From: an uncultured beta proteobacterium
Lineage (GTDB): Bacteria > Pseudomonadota > Gammaproteobacteria > Burkholderiales > Rhodocyclaceae
Assembly (NCBI GenBank): GCA_903886975.1
Contig: CAISOB010000008.1
Span: 1 to 52,479 of the forward strand
DNA length: 52,479 bases
Direction: 5' to 3'
The stretch's first letter is position 1. Each line of letters opens with the position of its first letter. The notes under the pieces were generated by a model. The model was not told where the DNA came from, made no database searches, and saw nothing but the letters and a program-made list of their open reading frames with translations. Positions 1-11,198 of the stretch are shown one piece after another. Position numbers and translations under genes: made by a program.

Positions 1-134
1 CGGCCCGCCTCACTTTGGCGTATAGGTCCACTTTGTACATCCTCTCTGCCTTCCTCGATCCATCACAGATCAAAGATTAGGCATCAGGACTGGCTCCCAC
101 TACACCGCCACGTGGCTACCTTTCATTCCGGCAT

Positions 135-2951
135 TCACATGGTGCCGTCGGCAAAAACGAAAGTGCTGATCGAGGAACTGTTGAAGACATCGTCCGGGTT
201 GAAGTTATCGATATGCACGGCATCGCCATTGCCGAGATCGAGCATCAACGAGCCGAGGTGCAGCTTGATATTGTCTTTGTTGACGCCGGCGCCGAAGCGG
301 ATGATGTTGTTGTCCTCCGGGTTGTCGACAATCGTATCCACCCCGTCGCCGACGTTGTAGATGTAGGTGTCTTGCCCGCTGCCGCCACTGAGGAAGTCGT
401 CGCCCTTGCCGCCGATCAGGATGTCGTCGCCTTCGTAAGCGTACAAATGATCCGCACCGTCGCCCCCATCCAGGTAGTCGTTGCCTTTGTCGTCCCACAA
501 ATAGTCGTCGCCCGCGCCGCCGAGAATCACGTCGTCGCCGGCATCACCCGCCAGGCTGTCATTGCCGCCTTCGCCGAAAATAACATCGTTGCCCGCACCG
601 CCCCAGGCATGGTCATTGCCAGCGCCGGCGTAGATCACGTCCGCCGTGCTATCGGCTGGATTTTCGACCCCGCCGTCGACCGGATAAAACAGCCTGACAC
701 CGTCCTGGTCGTAAACAATCCAATCAAAACTGTTCGTCACATAATCCGCATCGCCCAGAATATCGTCGTCGCCCGCGCCCCCGATCAGCAGGTCTGAGCC
801 GCCGCCGCCGCTCAGCACGTCGTTGGTGTTGCCGCCGAGCAAGGTGTCTTCACCGCTGCCGCCTGCCAGCCAGTCGCCGCGGCTGGCGCTGCCCGCCTGC
901 GCATTGCCCTGAGCGATGGCGGTGGCGTCGCTGACCTGCGCCAACCCATAGAGCCGGTCGTTGCCGGCCTTGCCCACCAGGATATCGCCGCCGCCGAGCC
1001 CAGCGATGATGTCATCGCCACCGCTGCCGTTGAGATGATCCGCACGCCCCGGCTCGGGTTTGGCCGGGTCGGTGATGAGGTTGCCGAGCTCATCGAGCTT
1101 GTGATAAACGTTGCCTTGGGCGTCGTAGAAATCCATCGGCCCAAAATCGCCGACGATGGTCGCCGGTCCGGGGGTGCCACCCACCGCGGCGCTGCTCATG
1201 GTCAGCCCGAGTGAAGTGTCACCTGCGGTGTAGCTCTTGACGATGACCGCGCCATCGACTATCAGGGTGTTGTCATCGACCTGGACATAGAGGTGCTTGC
1301 CGGCGTCGCGATGCACGCGCGCATCGCCGTATTGACCGCCGCCGGCGAGGGTGGCGCCGTCGATTGAAAGGCTTCCCTTGCCATCGCTGTCGAGCACGGT
1401 ATCGAGGCCGTCGCCTTGGGTGTAGACATAGCGGTCGGTGCCCTGGCCGCCGAGCAGGATGTCGTTGCCGCCACCGCCGTTCAGGATGTCGTCACCGGCG
1501 TTGCCAACGAGAAGATCGGCGCTTGTGCCGCCGACCAGCGCATCGCTGCCCTTGCCACCGAGCATGAAGGCGCCGCGGTTGAGATCATCAATCGCGCTCA
1601 GGCCGTCGGTGCCGGCCTGCACGTACCAGTCGCGCAGATACGGCAGGAGCGAATTGATCAGGGCGCGCTCGTCGGCCGTAAAGTTGTCCGGATTGGTGAG
1701 ATAGTAGGCGAAGTATTGCTTGAAGCCCTTGGCTTGACTCAGATCCAGCGCTTTGTGATCCGTAAACGCGGTATTGAAGTCGTCGGCGACATCGGCCATG
1801 TCGAACCGGATGCCGCTGGCGATCTGGGTGAATAAATCCTTTTTGTATCCGTCGCTGGTCGTTTCTTCTTCGTAATACTTTTGCATGGCGAAGGCGATGA
1901 GCGTTTTGCTGACAAAGTTATAGTGAGAGAAACCGCTACCCCCGTCGTCCATCGTCAGGCCGCCATCCTGGGCGAGCTTCCAGAGGTCTTCGGTGAAGCG
2001 CGTGACCATGGCGTCGGCGGCAAGAGTGGTCGTGCCCGTTGCGTCACGTACTCCGGCTTCATGTTTGACCAGCCGTTCGAGGAAGTTTTCTACTGGATCG
2101 CGTTTGTTGAGTGGGTCAGTCGCAAATAGGTCCTTGTCAAAGATCATCTTCAGCAAGTCGGTAAGCTTGATGGTGGCCTGTCCCAGGGTGTGGTCTGATG
2201 AGGTGCTGTCTTTCGTGTCGCCGCTCTGCTGCATGGCGGTGAGCAGCGCGATCGAATGCAGGTCGGACGGACCGACTCCGGAACTTCCAATGGAGAGGCT
2301 GGCATCGCTGCCGATGCGCTGGGCTAGTGGTATGAGGCTGGCCACTTCACCCCTTACATTAATATTGGTGACCAGTGCACCATTCGGGTTGCTGCCGGTG
2401 TCGATGTAATTTCTCAGGCCTGCCAGTTCTGTTGGCGTGTGGCCTCTGGCTAACAAGGCGGCGTACAGGAGGTTAGCAGAGTCCGCCATAGCCGTGGCGG
2501 CAGCGGGCACCTGGTCGAAAGTGAAGGCGGTCTCTCCAAAGAAGACGCCGACCAGCGCCGCCAGTGCGCCGCCCAGGCTGTGGCCGGTGAGGGTGATGTG
2601 GGCGCCCGCCGGTGCGCTGGCCTTGACTTGCAGATAGTATTCAACGGCATCGACCAGTTGATCGGCTCCGCTGACAGTGACACCGGTGATTAGCGGGATG
2701 TTGCCTAGCCAGAAATCAGCGGTGAAAAAAGCGAATGGCATGCCTTTGCTGAAGTCGGTGCCGGCGAAGGAGATGACGATTTCGTTATTGGCGCCAACGA
2801 AATAGGTAGCTTCAAAGCCGCTGGGGTTGCCCGATGTTCTTTTGCTTATTGCTTCCAGCCAGCCATCCGGCGCGGGAAGTCGATTCAATTCAGCGCGATT
2901 GGAAATGTAAGAAGCACCTGCCATCAATGCATATTCGATAGCTGTAGCCAT
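135..2951 (-). CDS. RTX-repeat lipase, type I secreted
   Basis: A 938-residue protein with two visible parts. The first ~280 residues look like a class 3 lipase: the nucleophile elbow GHSLGG is at about residues 123-128 (Ser125), and a plausible catalytic His sits in SDLHS near residue 230. From about residue 475 onward there are several blocks of GGxGxDxLxGG nonapeptides (about 475-515, 645-680, 700-760 and 775-880), which bind calcium and form beta-rolls in RTX proteins. The tail ends FVFADGTM, like the RTX-associated C-terminal domain but with no further residues. No N-terminal signal peptide is seen, as expected for a substrate carrying a C-terminal type I secretion signal. Its gene starts 2 bp after the preceding small secreted-protein gene and is co-directional with the HlyB-like exporter. 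Extracellular lipid or ester hydrolysis is inferred; the substrate is unknown. Confidence 0.85.
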   Translation of the reverse strand: MATAIEYALMAGASYISNRAELNRLPAPDGWLEAISKRTSGNPSGFEATYFVGANNEIVISFAGTDFSKGMPFAFFTADFWLGNIPLITGVTVSGADQLVDAVEYYLQVKASAPAGAHITLTGHSLGGALAALVGVFFGETAFTFDQVPAAATAMADSANLLYAALLARGHTPTELAGLRNYIDTGSNPNGALVTNINVRGEVASLIPLAQRIGSDASLSIGSSGVGPSDLHSIALLTAMQQSGDTKDSTSSDHTLGQATIKLTDLLKMIFDKDLFATDPLNKRDPVENFLERLVKHEAGVRDATGTTTLAADAMVTRFTEDLWKLAQDGGLTMDDGGSGFSHYNFVSKTLIAFAMQKYYEEETTSDGYKKDLFTQIASGIRFDMADVADDFNTAFTDHKALDLSQAKGFKQYFAYYLTNPDNFTADERALINSLLPYLRDWYVQAGTDGLSAIDDLNRGAFMLGGKGSDALVGGTSADLLVGNAGDDILNGGGGNDILLGGQGTDRYVYTQGDGLDTVLDSDGKGSLSIDGATLAGGGQYGDARVHRDAGKHLYVQVDDNTLIVDGAVIVKSYTAGDTSLGLTMSSAAVGGTPGPATIVGDFGPMDFYDAQGNVYHKLDELGNLITDPAKPEPGRADHLNGSGGDDIIAGLGGGDILVGKAGNDRLYGLAQVSDATAIAQGNAQAGSASRGDWLAGGSGEDTLLGGNTNDVLSGGGGSDLLIGGAGDDDILGDADYVTNSFDWIVYDQDGVRLFYPVDGGVENPADSTADVIYAGAGNDHAWGGAGNDVIFGEGGNDSLAGDAGDDVILGGAGDDYLWDDKGNDYLDGGDGADHLYAYEGDDILIGGKGDDFLSGGSGQDTYIYNVGDGVDTIVDNPEDNNIIRFGAGVNKDNIKLHLGSLMLDLGNGDAVHIDNFNPDDVFNSSSISTFVFADGTM

Positions 2952-2953
2952 GA

Positions 2954-3736
2954 TTACTTCGCTCCCTTAAATAGTCTGTTGCACGGGCAATTTTGCGCAG
3001 ATACTTCTTTCTGCTCGCAGTATTTCAAACACGCCTCTTTGGATGGTTGATCGCTAAACCAACCAATTCCATCCCAACCGCCATTTCCTTTGCGAATCAT
3101 TTCTGGGCACCCCTGACCTGCACTTCGTACTGGCTCCCGCAGAATGGTTTTGTACTCAGGCGTGCTGATGTAATAGTTCTTTGTATTCACACCCTCGACG
3201 GTGTAAAACGATTTCAGCTGGCTCGATGCCGGTGCGCCGACGATCACGTTGGCAGGCATGCCGATGAGTTCGGGCGGCAGTTCGGCCACCGTGATGCGTT
3301 TCCACCGATCACCTTCGTACTTGAACAACACTTGCGGCGGGTTGGGTCTCCCCCATTTGTTGTAGGCGATACAGCCCGCCGGATAGGTGGCAATGTAGGG
3401 CGTGCCTTCTACGACATCGAATCGTATGAGATTAAGGCTGTTGGGTTCAGGTTCTGAATCGCGAAAGTCGGTTTTCCAGATTATTTTCTTGTTCGTGCCA
3501 CGCAGGATGAACGTCGCGGTTTCGTCCAGCGAAACACGCTCACTGCTGTCTAAATAGAGATACCCACCCAAGTTCACGTGGCGTTCCTCTACGATGACTT
3601 GCCCGTCATGCAGCTTTACTTCTTCTTTCCAAGTTTTCCCACCGAATGCACTTGCGCCTGCACTAACGGTCATCCCCAAAGTCAATACAAATGCGGTGGT
3701 GCTAACGGCCTTCAATAGAGAATGTCCGTAATTCAT
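2954..3736 (-). CDS. Secreted Cys-containing protein of unknown function
   Basis: A 260-residue protein I do not recognise. It begins with a Sec-type signal peptide (positive start, hydrophobic run, probable cleavage after ASA near residue 30). The mature part is rich in beta-forming residues. The last ~50 residues contain five cysteines (CPEM, ACLKYC, NCPC), suggesting a small disulfide-bonded domain in the periplasm or outside. The start is supported by GAGGAG six bases before ATG. It lies between the type I exporter gene (67 bp upstream) and the lipase gene (2 bp downstream), so co-transcription is likely. It could be a lipase foldase, an inhibitor or a surface partner; nothing in the sequence decides between these. 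Base composition is AT-richer than the core genes, suggesting later acquisition. Confidence 0.8.
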   Translation of the reverse strand: MNYGHSLLKAVSTTAFVLTLGMTVSAGASAFGGKTWKEEVKLHDGQVIVEERHVNLGGYLYLDSSERVSLDETATFILRGTNKKIIWKTDFRDSEPEPNSLNLIRFDVVEGTPYIATYPAGCIAYNKWGRPNPPQVLFKYEGDRWKRITVAELPPELIGMPANVIVGAPASSQLKSFYTVEGVNTKNYYISTPEYKTILREPVRSAGQGCPEMIRKGNGGWDGIGWFSDQPSKEACLKYCEQKEVSAQNCPCNRLFKGAK

Positions 3737-3803
3737 ACATTTCTCCTCGCACAGTTATTGAGGTATGTTCCGTCGTCGCGTTTGCAGTTTGGTGGCTGTT
3801 CGT

Positions 3804-6014
3804 TCATTTTTCCTCCCCGACCACCTCAACCTTGGTGGTGTGCAGTTCATCACCCATGCTGAACACCTCATCGACCTGCAGTCCCCTCGGGATCTGGTGG
3901 GTGATGAAGAGCATCGTCACCTGGCCCTTGAGCTTGTTGATCGTCTTGGCGAAGAACTCGGCCGTCGGCTGGTCGAGGCTCGAGACCGCTTCATCGAAGA
4001 TCAGGATCTTTGGTCGTTTCAATAAGGCCCTGGCAATGGCGATGCGCTGCCGCTGCCCGCCCGAGAGCCCAGTGCCGCGTTCGCCAATCTCGGTCTGATA
4101 GCCTTCCGGCAGCTTCTCGATCACCTCGTGAATCTCGGCCGCCTTGCACGCCGCGATCACGTCCTCGAAGCTCGCATGTGGGTGCGCCATGACCAGGTTG
4201 TCGTAGAGCGTTCCCGAGAACAGCACCGTTTCCTGCGGCACGACGCCGAAGACGCTTCGGAGTTCGTTGGCCGCGAGCGTGCGGATGTCCTTGCCGTCGA
4301 GGGCAATCTGTCCTTCCTGCGGCTGGTAGAAACCGAGCATCAGTTTGGCGAGCGTGCTCTTGCCGCAGCCGGATGGGCCCATGAGCACGGTGAGGTGCCC
4401 CGGCTTGAAGGTCAAGTCGAGCTTGCGATAGAGCCAGGGCAGGTGCTCGCCGTAGCGGAAGGCGAGATTGCTGATCGCGAGTAGCCCCTTGCCGGCGCGT
4501 TCGCGCTGCGGCATCAGCGCATGCGGCTCCTGCGGCATGTCGAGGATATCGCCGAGCCGTTTGACCGCGACGCTCGCCTGCTGGAACTCCTGCCACAGGC
4601 CGACCAGGCGCAGCAGCGGCTGGCTCATGCGGCCGGCGAACATCTGGAAGGCGACGAGCATGCCGACGGTAAAGCCGTCGTTCTGCATTACCAGCAGCGC
4701 GCCGACGATCAGGATGGAGAGCGTCATGATCTGTTCGAGCGCGTTGGCGAAGACGTTGTAGGTATTGCCGATCTGCTTGGTCGAGAAACCGGCGGCGAGA
4801 TATTGGGACAGGAGGTCGCCGTACTTCCGGTCGATGTCCGGTTCCATTTGCAGCGATTTCACCGTCGCCATGCCGCAGACGTATTCGGTCAGGAAGGATT
4901 GGTTGCGTGCGCCGAGCATGAACTGACGATTGAGCTTGTCGCGAAAGACCGGCGCGACGAGCAGGCTCATCACGGCAATCGTTCCGAGCAGGCCGACGGC
5001 GATCAAGGAGAGCTGCCAGCTGTAGGCGAACATCACGGCGAGGAAGATGATCAGGAAGGGAAAGTCGAGGATCAAAGTCACCGCCGCGCCCGAGACAAAC
5101 TCGCGGATGGTCTCGACGCCGTGCAGGCGGGCGACCAGCACGCCGGTGGTGCGCTGCTCGAAATAGGGCAGCGGCAGGCGCAGGAGGTGGCGCAGCACGG
5201 CGCTGCCGAGCACCGCGTCGATGCGGTTGCCGGTATGCAACACGAGGTACTGGCGCAGCCAGGTCATGCCGCTCGTAAAGAGCATGAACATCACCAGGCC
5301 GACGCCGAGGACGATCAGCGTGCTGTTGCTCTGGTGCACGACGACCTTGTCGATGATCACCTGCGTGAAGAGCGGCGTAGTGAGTCCGACGAGCTGGATG
5401 GCCAGCGAGGCGAGCAGGACGTCGCGCCAAAGTTTCTTGTGTTTCCTGAGCTCGGGAATGAACCATGAGAAGCCGAAGGTTTTCTTCTCGCTGGGGAAGC
5501 CGGCGATCTCCTGGTCCTTGCTGCTGCCGGTCGTCGCTTCGCGGGCGACGAGGATGAGGTCGGGGGAAAGGCGCGTGCCGGCCTCGCTGATCGGCATCGT
5601 CTCGGGGCTCTGCTGGCCGGGGCGGAAATAGAGCAGGGTATCGGCGGTGGCCTTGACGATCAGCAGGGCGGCGAGCGGGGGCGGGGCGGGTTCGCCGGCG
5701 GGTGGGCTCTCCGAGACCAAGACCGCGTCTTCGATGGCGGCGGGATCGGCATTCAGCGGCTCATCGACCGGTGCGGCGAGATCAAAGGCGATCAGTGGAA
5801 ACGGAACGTTCTGCCAGTCGATCCGGGAAAGATCGCGGTCGCCGGTCTTGATGCCAAGCGCGCGGGCGGCTTCGTGCAGGGTCGAGAGGCGATACGGCGG
5901 CGGGTAATCCTGGGCGAAGAGGGCGGCGTCGAAGGGGATGCGGAAGAGCGCGCACAGGCTGGCGAGGAGCCAGGTAATATCCTCGCGCCTGACTTCGCTC
6001 TGATGTTGCAGCAT
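3804..6014 (-). CDS. Type I secretion ABC exporter, HlyB-like
   Basis: A 736-residue inner-membrane exporter. Residues 1-130 form a C39-peptidase-like domain that lacks the usual Cys/His catalytic arrangement, as in the HlyB class that binds unfolded RTX substrates without cutting them. A six-helix transmembrane domain follows (about 180-460). The nucleotide-binding domain has Walker [10 protein letters not shown], signature LSGGQRQR and Walker B LIFDEAVSSLD. A strong ribosome site, GGAGGGG, precedes the ATG. The first gene of the leftward cluster, it probably exports the RTX lipase encoded two genes downstream. The membrane-fusion (HlyD) and outer-membrane (TolC) partners are not visible; they may lie left of the window or elsewhere in the genome. 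Identity as a type I secretion ATPase is secure; the substrate assignment is inferred from neighbourhood. Confidence 0.9.
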   Translation of the reverse strand: MLQHQSEVRREDITWLLASLCALFRIPFDAALFAQDYPPPYRLSTLHEAARALGIKTGDRDLSRIDWQNVPFPLIAFDLAAPVDEPLNADPAAIEDAVLVSESPPAGEPAPPPLAALLIVKATADTLLYFRPGQQSPETMPISEAGTRLSPDLILVAREATTGSSKDQEIAGFPSEKKTFGFSWFIPELRKHKKLWRDVLLASLAIQLVGLTTPLFTQVIIDKVVVHQSNSTLIVLGVGLVMFMLFTSGMTWLRQYLVLHTGNRIDAVLGSAVLRHLLRLPLPYFEQRTTGVLVARLHGVETIREFVSGAAVTLILDFPFLIIFLAVMFAYSWQLSLIAVGLLGTIAVMSLLVAPVFRDKLNRQFMLGARNQSFLTEYVCGMATVKSLQMEPDIDRKYGDLLSQYLAAGFSTKQIGNTYNVFANALEQIMTLSILIVGALLVMQNDGFTVGMLVAFQMFAGRMSQPLLRLVGLWQEFQQASVAVKRLGDILDMPQEPHALMPQRERAGKGLLAISNLAFRYGEHLPWLYRKLDLTFKPGHLTVLMGPSGCGKSTLAKLMLGFYQPQEGQIALDGKDIRTLAANELRSVFGVVPQETVLFSGTLYDNLVMAHPHASFEDVIAACKAAEIHEVIEKLPEGYQTEIGERGTGLSGGQRQRIAIARALLKRPKILIFDEAVSSLDQPTAEFFAKTINKLKGQVTMLFITHQIPRGLQVDEVFSMGDELHTTKVEVVGEEK

Positions 6015-6570
6015 GGACCCCTCCTAAACGAGCAAGTGTGGTCTCCCTGTTTTCTGTCTCTTTCTTTTAAGGAACGTGTTGCGATACTGCCGGCATTCGC
6101 TTGCAAAATGAATATGCGACGAAGGTCATAAAACCATGATTAAACAGTGGTTAAGGCGCATATCCATGGTCGCGAATAGGACAAAGAGATATGAAAAATA
6201 GTTTCAAGTTGGCGGACAATGGGTGAGTTGCATGAACCTGCGGCCCAGCGGACGGGGTTCGCAGCCATGACATCGGCCTAGGGGAAATGACCCGACAAAA
6301 TCAATATTTCGTCATTCCGGCGAAAACCGGTGTACAGGGCTTGCAAAACTTTGGGATAGCCCCGTGATGCGTAACCCAAAAATCTTTTCGCGCTCATTCG
6401 ACTTGAAGATGTTAAAAGAGTAATTGTCCGGCTGCGGAAATTATCGCGGAAAAACGAAATGCGCCTTAAATCGATATGTGCTACCTTTTTGCACTGGAAG
6501 GTCTCGAGTCCCCACGCGAACACGGAATCTGAGCTGAACGCGGATTGGGGTTTTGTCGATAAGGAGCGGC
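6015..6570. other. Intergenic stretch, no supported gene
   Basis: About 550 bp between the exporter start and the DUF4160 gene. It is AT-richer than its surroundings and holds one arm of a palindromic repeat (6311-6337, beginning GTCATTCCGGCG) that recurs at 7145-7211. The only sizeable open frame, on the minus strand through 6278-6523, runs through that repeat arm and has no ribosome site. The promoter of the secretion operon should lie in the left third, but no convincing -35/-10 pair was found. Confidence 0.6.
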
Positions 6571-6813
6571 ATGCCAGTCATCTTCCGCTACAAGGGATAT
6601 CGGTTCTTCTTCTATTCAAACGAAGGCAGCCCCAGAGAACCGATACATGTACATGTTCGGGGCAGCAAAGGTGAGGCAAAATTCTGGCTGAGTCCAATGG
6701 TTAATCTGGCAAGAAGTGATGGCCTCGATGCCGGAAGCTTGCGTGAACTCGCAGAAGTCGTTGAGCAAAATGCCGATCTTATTGAAAGGGCGTGGAATGA
6801 ATATTTCGGCTAA
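6571..6813 (+). CDS. DUF4160 family protein, possible toxin-antitoxin member
   Basis: An 80-residue protein matching DUF4160: it opens MPVIFRYKGYRF, has the family's HVHV stretch (IHVHVRG) near residue 27 and AKFWLSP near residue 37, and ends with a Trp-Asn-Glu-Tyr-Phe helix. The start is the ATG preceded by AAGGAG; a TTG 18 bases upstream has no ribosome site. The last 17 bases overlap the start of a DUF2442 gene. DUF4160 and DUF2442 genes are often paired and have been proposed as a type II toxin-antitoxin module. That role is inferred here, and which partner would be the toxin cannot be told from sequence. Confidence 0.8.
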   Translation: MPVIFRYKGYRFFFYSNEGSPREPIHVHVRGSKGEAKFWLSPMVNLARSDGLDAGSLRELAEVVEQNADLIERAWNEYFG

Positions 6814-7045
6814 ATCGGTGCGGTTTGACGATGACAGCATGTGGGTCGAGTTGTCCGATGGCCGGACCCTCGGAATTCCATTGGCATGGTTTCCGCGCTT
6901 GCTGCATGCGATGCCCGAGCAGCGTCAACGATTTGAGTTGTCGATCAACGGGATCCACTGGGACGAGCTTGATGAAGACATTTCGGTGGATGGCCTTTTG
7001 GCCGGGCGAGGCGATTCCACACGCAACACGATGATTGCGGCGTGA
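6797..7045 (+). CDS. DUF2442 family protein
   Basis: An 82-residue DUF2442 protein, starting at the ATG inside the end of the DUF4160 gene (MNISAKSVRF). The family core is visible: SMWVELSDGRTLGIPLAWFPRL, then a segment around INGIHWDELDEDISVDGLLAG. In other genomes such proteins often resemble antitoxins or DNA-binding partners of DUF4160 proteins. The 17-bp overlap with the upstream gene implies translational coupling. Function is unproven. Confidence 0.8.
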   Translation: MNISAKSVRFDDDSMWVELSDGRTLGIPLAWFPRLLHAMPEQRQRFELSINGIHWDELDEDISVDGLLAGRGDSTRNTMIAA

Positions 7046-7088
7046 ATGATTCGAAGGGCTGCTGGCCGGGCACGGGGCGCTGATACTC

Positions 7089-7129
7089 GGGGTTTTTAAC
7101 CCCTCCCGGCCTCCCCTTGTCAGGGGAGG
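7089..7129. repeat. Paired short hairpins downstream of dnaJ and the DUF2442 gene
   Basis: Two adjacent perfect inverted repeats: GGGGTT/AACCCC (7089-7103) and CCTCCCCT/AGGGGAGG with a TGTC loop (7110-7129). They sit between the convergent DUF2442 and dnaJ genes. They could end transcription from either side or be remnants of a dispersed repeat; no long T-run supports a strong intrinsic terminator. Confidence 0.5.
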
Positions 7130-7144
7130 GGCGAAGCGCGCACC

Positions 7145-7211
7145 GTCATGCCGGCGAAAGCCGGTGTCCAGTTCGTCGCCTTTGCTGGATTCCGGCTTTC
7201 GCCGGAATGAC
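7145..7211. repeat. REP-like palindromic repeat
   Basis: Two 27-base arms in inverted orientation (7145-7171 and 7185-7211) around a 13-base spacer. Each arm holds the GTCATTCCGGCGAAAGCCGG-type core, itself a small hairpin. A diverged arm occurs at 6311-6337 and a fragment at 12560-12570. This is the style of dispersed palindromic element common in intergenic DNA of Betaproteobacteria. Confidence 0.75.
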
Positions 7212-7222
7212 AACTTCCTGCG

Positions 7223-8365
7223 TTAGCTTGCGGCGAAGAACTCGCGCACGCGGTCCATCCACGACTTGGCGCGCGGGTTGTGGAGGCCGTCTTCGCTGCG
7301 GCTCGATTCTTCGAGTTCGCGCAGCAATTCCTTCTGGCGCTCGGTGAGCTGTACCGGCGTCTCGACGACGACGTGGCAGAGCAGATCGCCGTGGCCGTGG
7401 CTGCGCACGCCCTTGATGCCTTTGCCGCGCAGACGGAAAGTCTTGCCCGACTGGGTTTCGGGCGGGATCTTGATCTTGGCGACGGTGTCGAGCGTCGGGA
7501 TTTCGATTTCGCCGCCGAGCGCGGCGGTGGCGAAGCTGATCGGCATCTCGCAATGCAGGTCGTTCTGTTCGCGCTGGAAAACGGCGTGCGGCTTGAGGTG
7601 GATCTGCACGTAGAGGTCGCCCGAGGGACCGCCATTGACGCCGTGTTCGCCTTCGCCGGAGAGACGAATGCGATCGCCTTCATCGACACCGGCCGGAATC
7701 TTGACGGCGAGCGTCTTGTGCTGCTTGATGCGGCCGGCGCCCTGGCAGGAAGCGCAGGGGTCGGCGACGAAACGGCCGCTGCCGTGGCACTTGGGACACG
7801 TTTGCTGGATCGAGAAGAAGCCCTGTTGCAGCCGCACCTGGCCGCTGCCCTGGCAGGTCGGGCAGGTTTTCGGTTGCGTGCCGGCCTTGGCGCCCGTGCC
7901 TTTGCACGGCTCGCAGACTTCCATGGTCGGAATGCGGATCTTGGTTTCGGTGCCGAAGGCTGCCTGTTCCAAGGTCACTTCGATGTTGTAGCGTAAATCG
8001 GCGCCGCGATAGACGTTCGAGCGCCCGCCGCGCGCGCCGCCACCGCCGAAGATTTCGTCGAAGATGCCGCCGAAGGCATCGCCAAATCCCGCGCCACCGG
8101 CGCCGCCGAAACCGCCGAAGCCACCCATGCCGGCCTGCGGATCGACGCCGGCATGGCCGTACTGATCGTAGGCCCCGCGTTTCTGCGGATCCGAGAGGAT
8201 CTCGTAAGCTTCCTTGGCTTCCTTGAACTGCTCTTCCGCTTTCGGGTGATCCGGATTGCGATCCGGATGGTGTTTCATCGCCAGCTTGCGGTAGGCCTTC
8301 TTGATTTCTTCGTCGGAAGCGTCACGGTTGACGCCGAGAATGTCGTAAAAGTCTCGTTTTGCCAT
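7223..8365 (-). CDS. dnaJ: Chaperone DnaJ (Hsp40)
   Basis: 380 residues, normal length. The J domain (residues 1-70) carries the HPD motif that stimulates DnaK ATPase. A Gly/Phe-rich linker (about 75-115) follows, then four CxxCxGxG zinc-binding repeats ([32 protein letters not shown]) at about 145-220, then the C-terminal substrate-binding domain. It delivers unfolded polypeptides to DnaK in the cytoplasm. It lies 76 bp downstream of dnaK on the same strand and is probably transcribed from the grpE heat-shock promoter and any internal start. Confidence 0.98.
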   Translation of the reverse strand: MAKRDFYDILGVNRDASDEEIKKAYRKLAMKHHPDRNPDHPKAEEQFKEAKEAYEILSDPQKRGAYDQYGHAGVDPQAGMGGFGGFGGAGGAGFGDAFGGIFDEIFGGGGARGGRSNVYRGADLRYNIEVTLEQAAFGTETKIRIPTMEVCEPCKGTGAKAGTQPKTCPTCQGSGQVRLQQGFFSIQQTCPKCHGSGRFVADPCASCQGAGRIKQHKTLAVKIPAGVDEGDRIRLSGEGEHGVNGGPSGDLYVQIHLKPHAVFQREQNDLHCEMPISFATAALGGEIEIPTLDTVAKIKIPPETQSGKTFRLRGKGIKGVRSHGHGDLLCHVVVETPVQLTERQKELLRELEESSRSEDGLHNPRAKSWMDRVREFFAAS

Positions 8366-8441
8366 AGGTCCTGCGCAGCTGATGGGGTAGAGCGATCGGG
8401 CGAGGCGCGATTATACGCCTCGCCCTTGTTGCAGCCGAGCC

Positions 8442-10400
<1,959 letters not shown>

Positions 10401-10481
10401 GTCTTAAGTCCTTAAAAGTGATTCGTAAGTAGCATTACAGTGCGATGCGATGAGTCCTAAGTGGGGCTCGCCGGCTTCTTT

Positions 10482-11024
10482 TCAAGTTTTCGCCTTGGAA
10501 ACGATGACCAGCGCGGGGCGCAGCACGCGGTCGGCGAGCAGGTAACCCTTCTGCAGGACGGTGACCACGGTGTTCGGCTCCTGCTCCGAATCGACGACGC
10601 TGATCGCCTGGTGGCGGTGCGGATCGAACTTCTCGCCGAGCGGATCGACTTCGACGAGTTTCACCTTCTCGAAGGCTGTCGTCATTTGCTTCAGGGTCAG
10701 CTCGACGCCGGATTTGAGGCTGTCGATGCTCGGCGCTTCGGCGGCGAGGGCCGCTTCGAGGCTGTCCTTGACGGCGAGCAACTCGCCGGCGAAGCGTTCG
10801 ATGGCAAACTTCGAGGCCTTGCTGATGTCTTCCTGCGCGCGGCGGCGGACGTTTTCAGTCTCGGCCTTGGCGCGCAGCCACGCGTCATGGTGTTCTTCGG
10901 CTTTCAGTTCGGCGTCGCGGATTTGTTCCTGCAGGCTCGGTGTGCTATCTGCGGCGGCTTCCGCGCCATCGGCCTGCGCTTGCGCGCTCGGATCAATATT
11001 TGTTTCTTTGTCCTGCTCTTGCAT
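10482..11024 (-). CDS. grpE: Nucleotide exchange factor GrpE
   Basis: 180 residues starting at MQEQDKET. An acidic, Ala/Gln-rich N-terminus is followed by a long helix (residues 35-90, including [17 protein letters not shown]) and a C-terminal beta domain with FDPHRHQAI and [18 protein letters not shown], the GrpE signature. It releases ADP from DnaK. The frame stays open far upstream, but the ATG at 11024 gives the family's normal N-terminus, and a candidate sigma-32 promoter lies 29-55 bases further upstream. Confidence 0.95.
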   Translation of the reverse strand: MQEQDKETNIDPSAQAQADGAEAAADSTPSLQEQIRDAELKAEEHHDAWLRAKAETENVRRRAQEDISKASKFAIERFAGELLAVKDSLEAALAAEAPSIDSLKSGVELTLKQMTTAFEKVKLVEVDPLGEKFDPHRHQAISVVDSEQEPNTVVTVLQKGYLLADRVLRPALVIVSKAKT

Positions 11025-11052
11025 AATGGGGTCTCCGGGAAAACCTCGGCTA

Positions 11053-11079
11053 CTTCGGGGCGGTTTGTCCGAATTCAAG
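11053..11079 (-). promoter_or_regulatory. Candidate sigma-32 heat-shock promoter for grpE-dnaK-dnaJ
   Basis: On the minus strand CTTGAAT (11079-11073) is followed after 12 bases by CCCCGAAG (11060-11053), close to the sigma-32 consensus CTTGAAA-N(11-16)-CCCCATNT. It lies 29 bases upstream of the grpE start codon. No CIRCE element (TTAGCACTC-N9-GAGTGCTAA) was seen here although hrcA is nearby, so sigma-32 control is favoured. This is inferred from pattern match only. Confidence 0.65.
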
Positions 11080-11198
11080 CACTTTTTCCGAGTTTTTTGG
11101 TCTGCCTTGGGTAAATCCGCCGAACCGGCGTATGAAGCAGCGTATTCTGCTGCTACGATTTCACCTTGGCGGATCAGTTGGCACTTGACGGTATCGGC

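Noticed and set aside
300..1560. Short repeated units resembling a CRISPR or tandem array
   Set aside because: These are the in-frame glycine/aspartate nonapeptide codons of the RTX lipase; unit sequence and spacing are not uniform.
6278..6523. Minus-strand 81-codon open frame in the intergenic gap
   Set aside because: It reads through a dispersed palindromic repeat arm and has no ribosome site.
10427..10439. Pho-box-like ATTACAG between grpE and dnaK
   Set aside because: The second half-site does not match and the neighbouring genes have no phosphate role.
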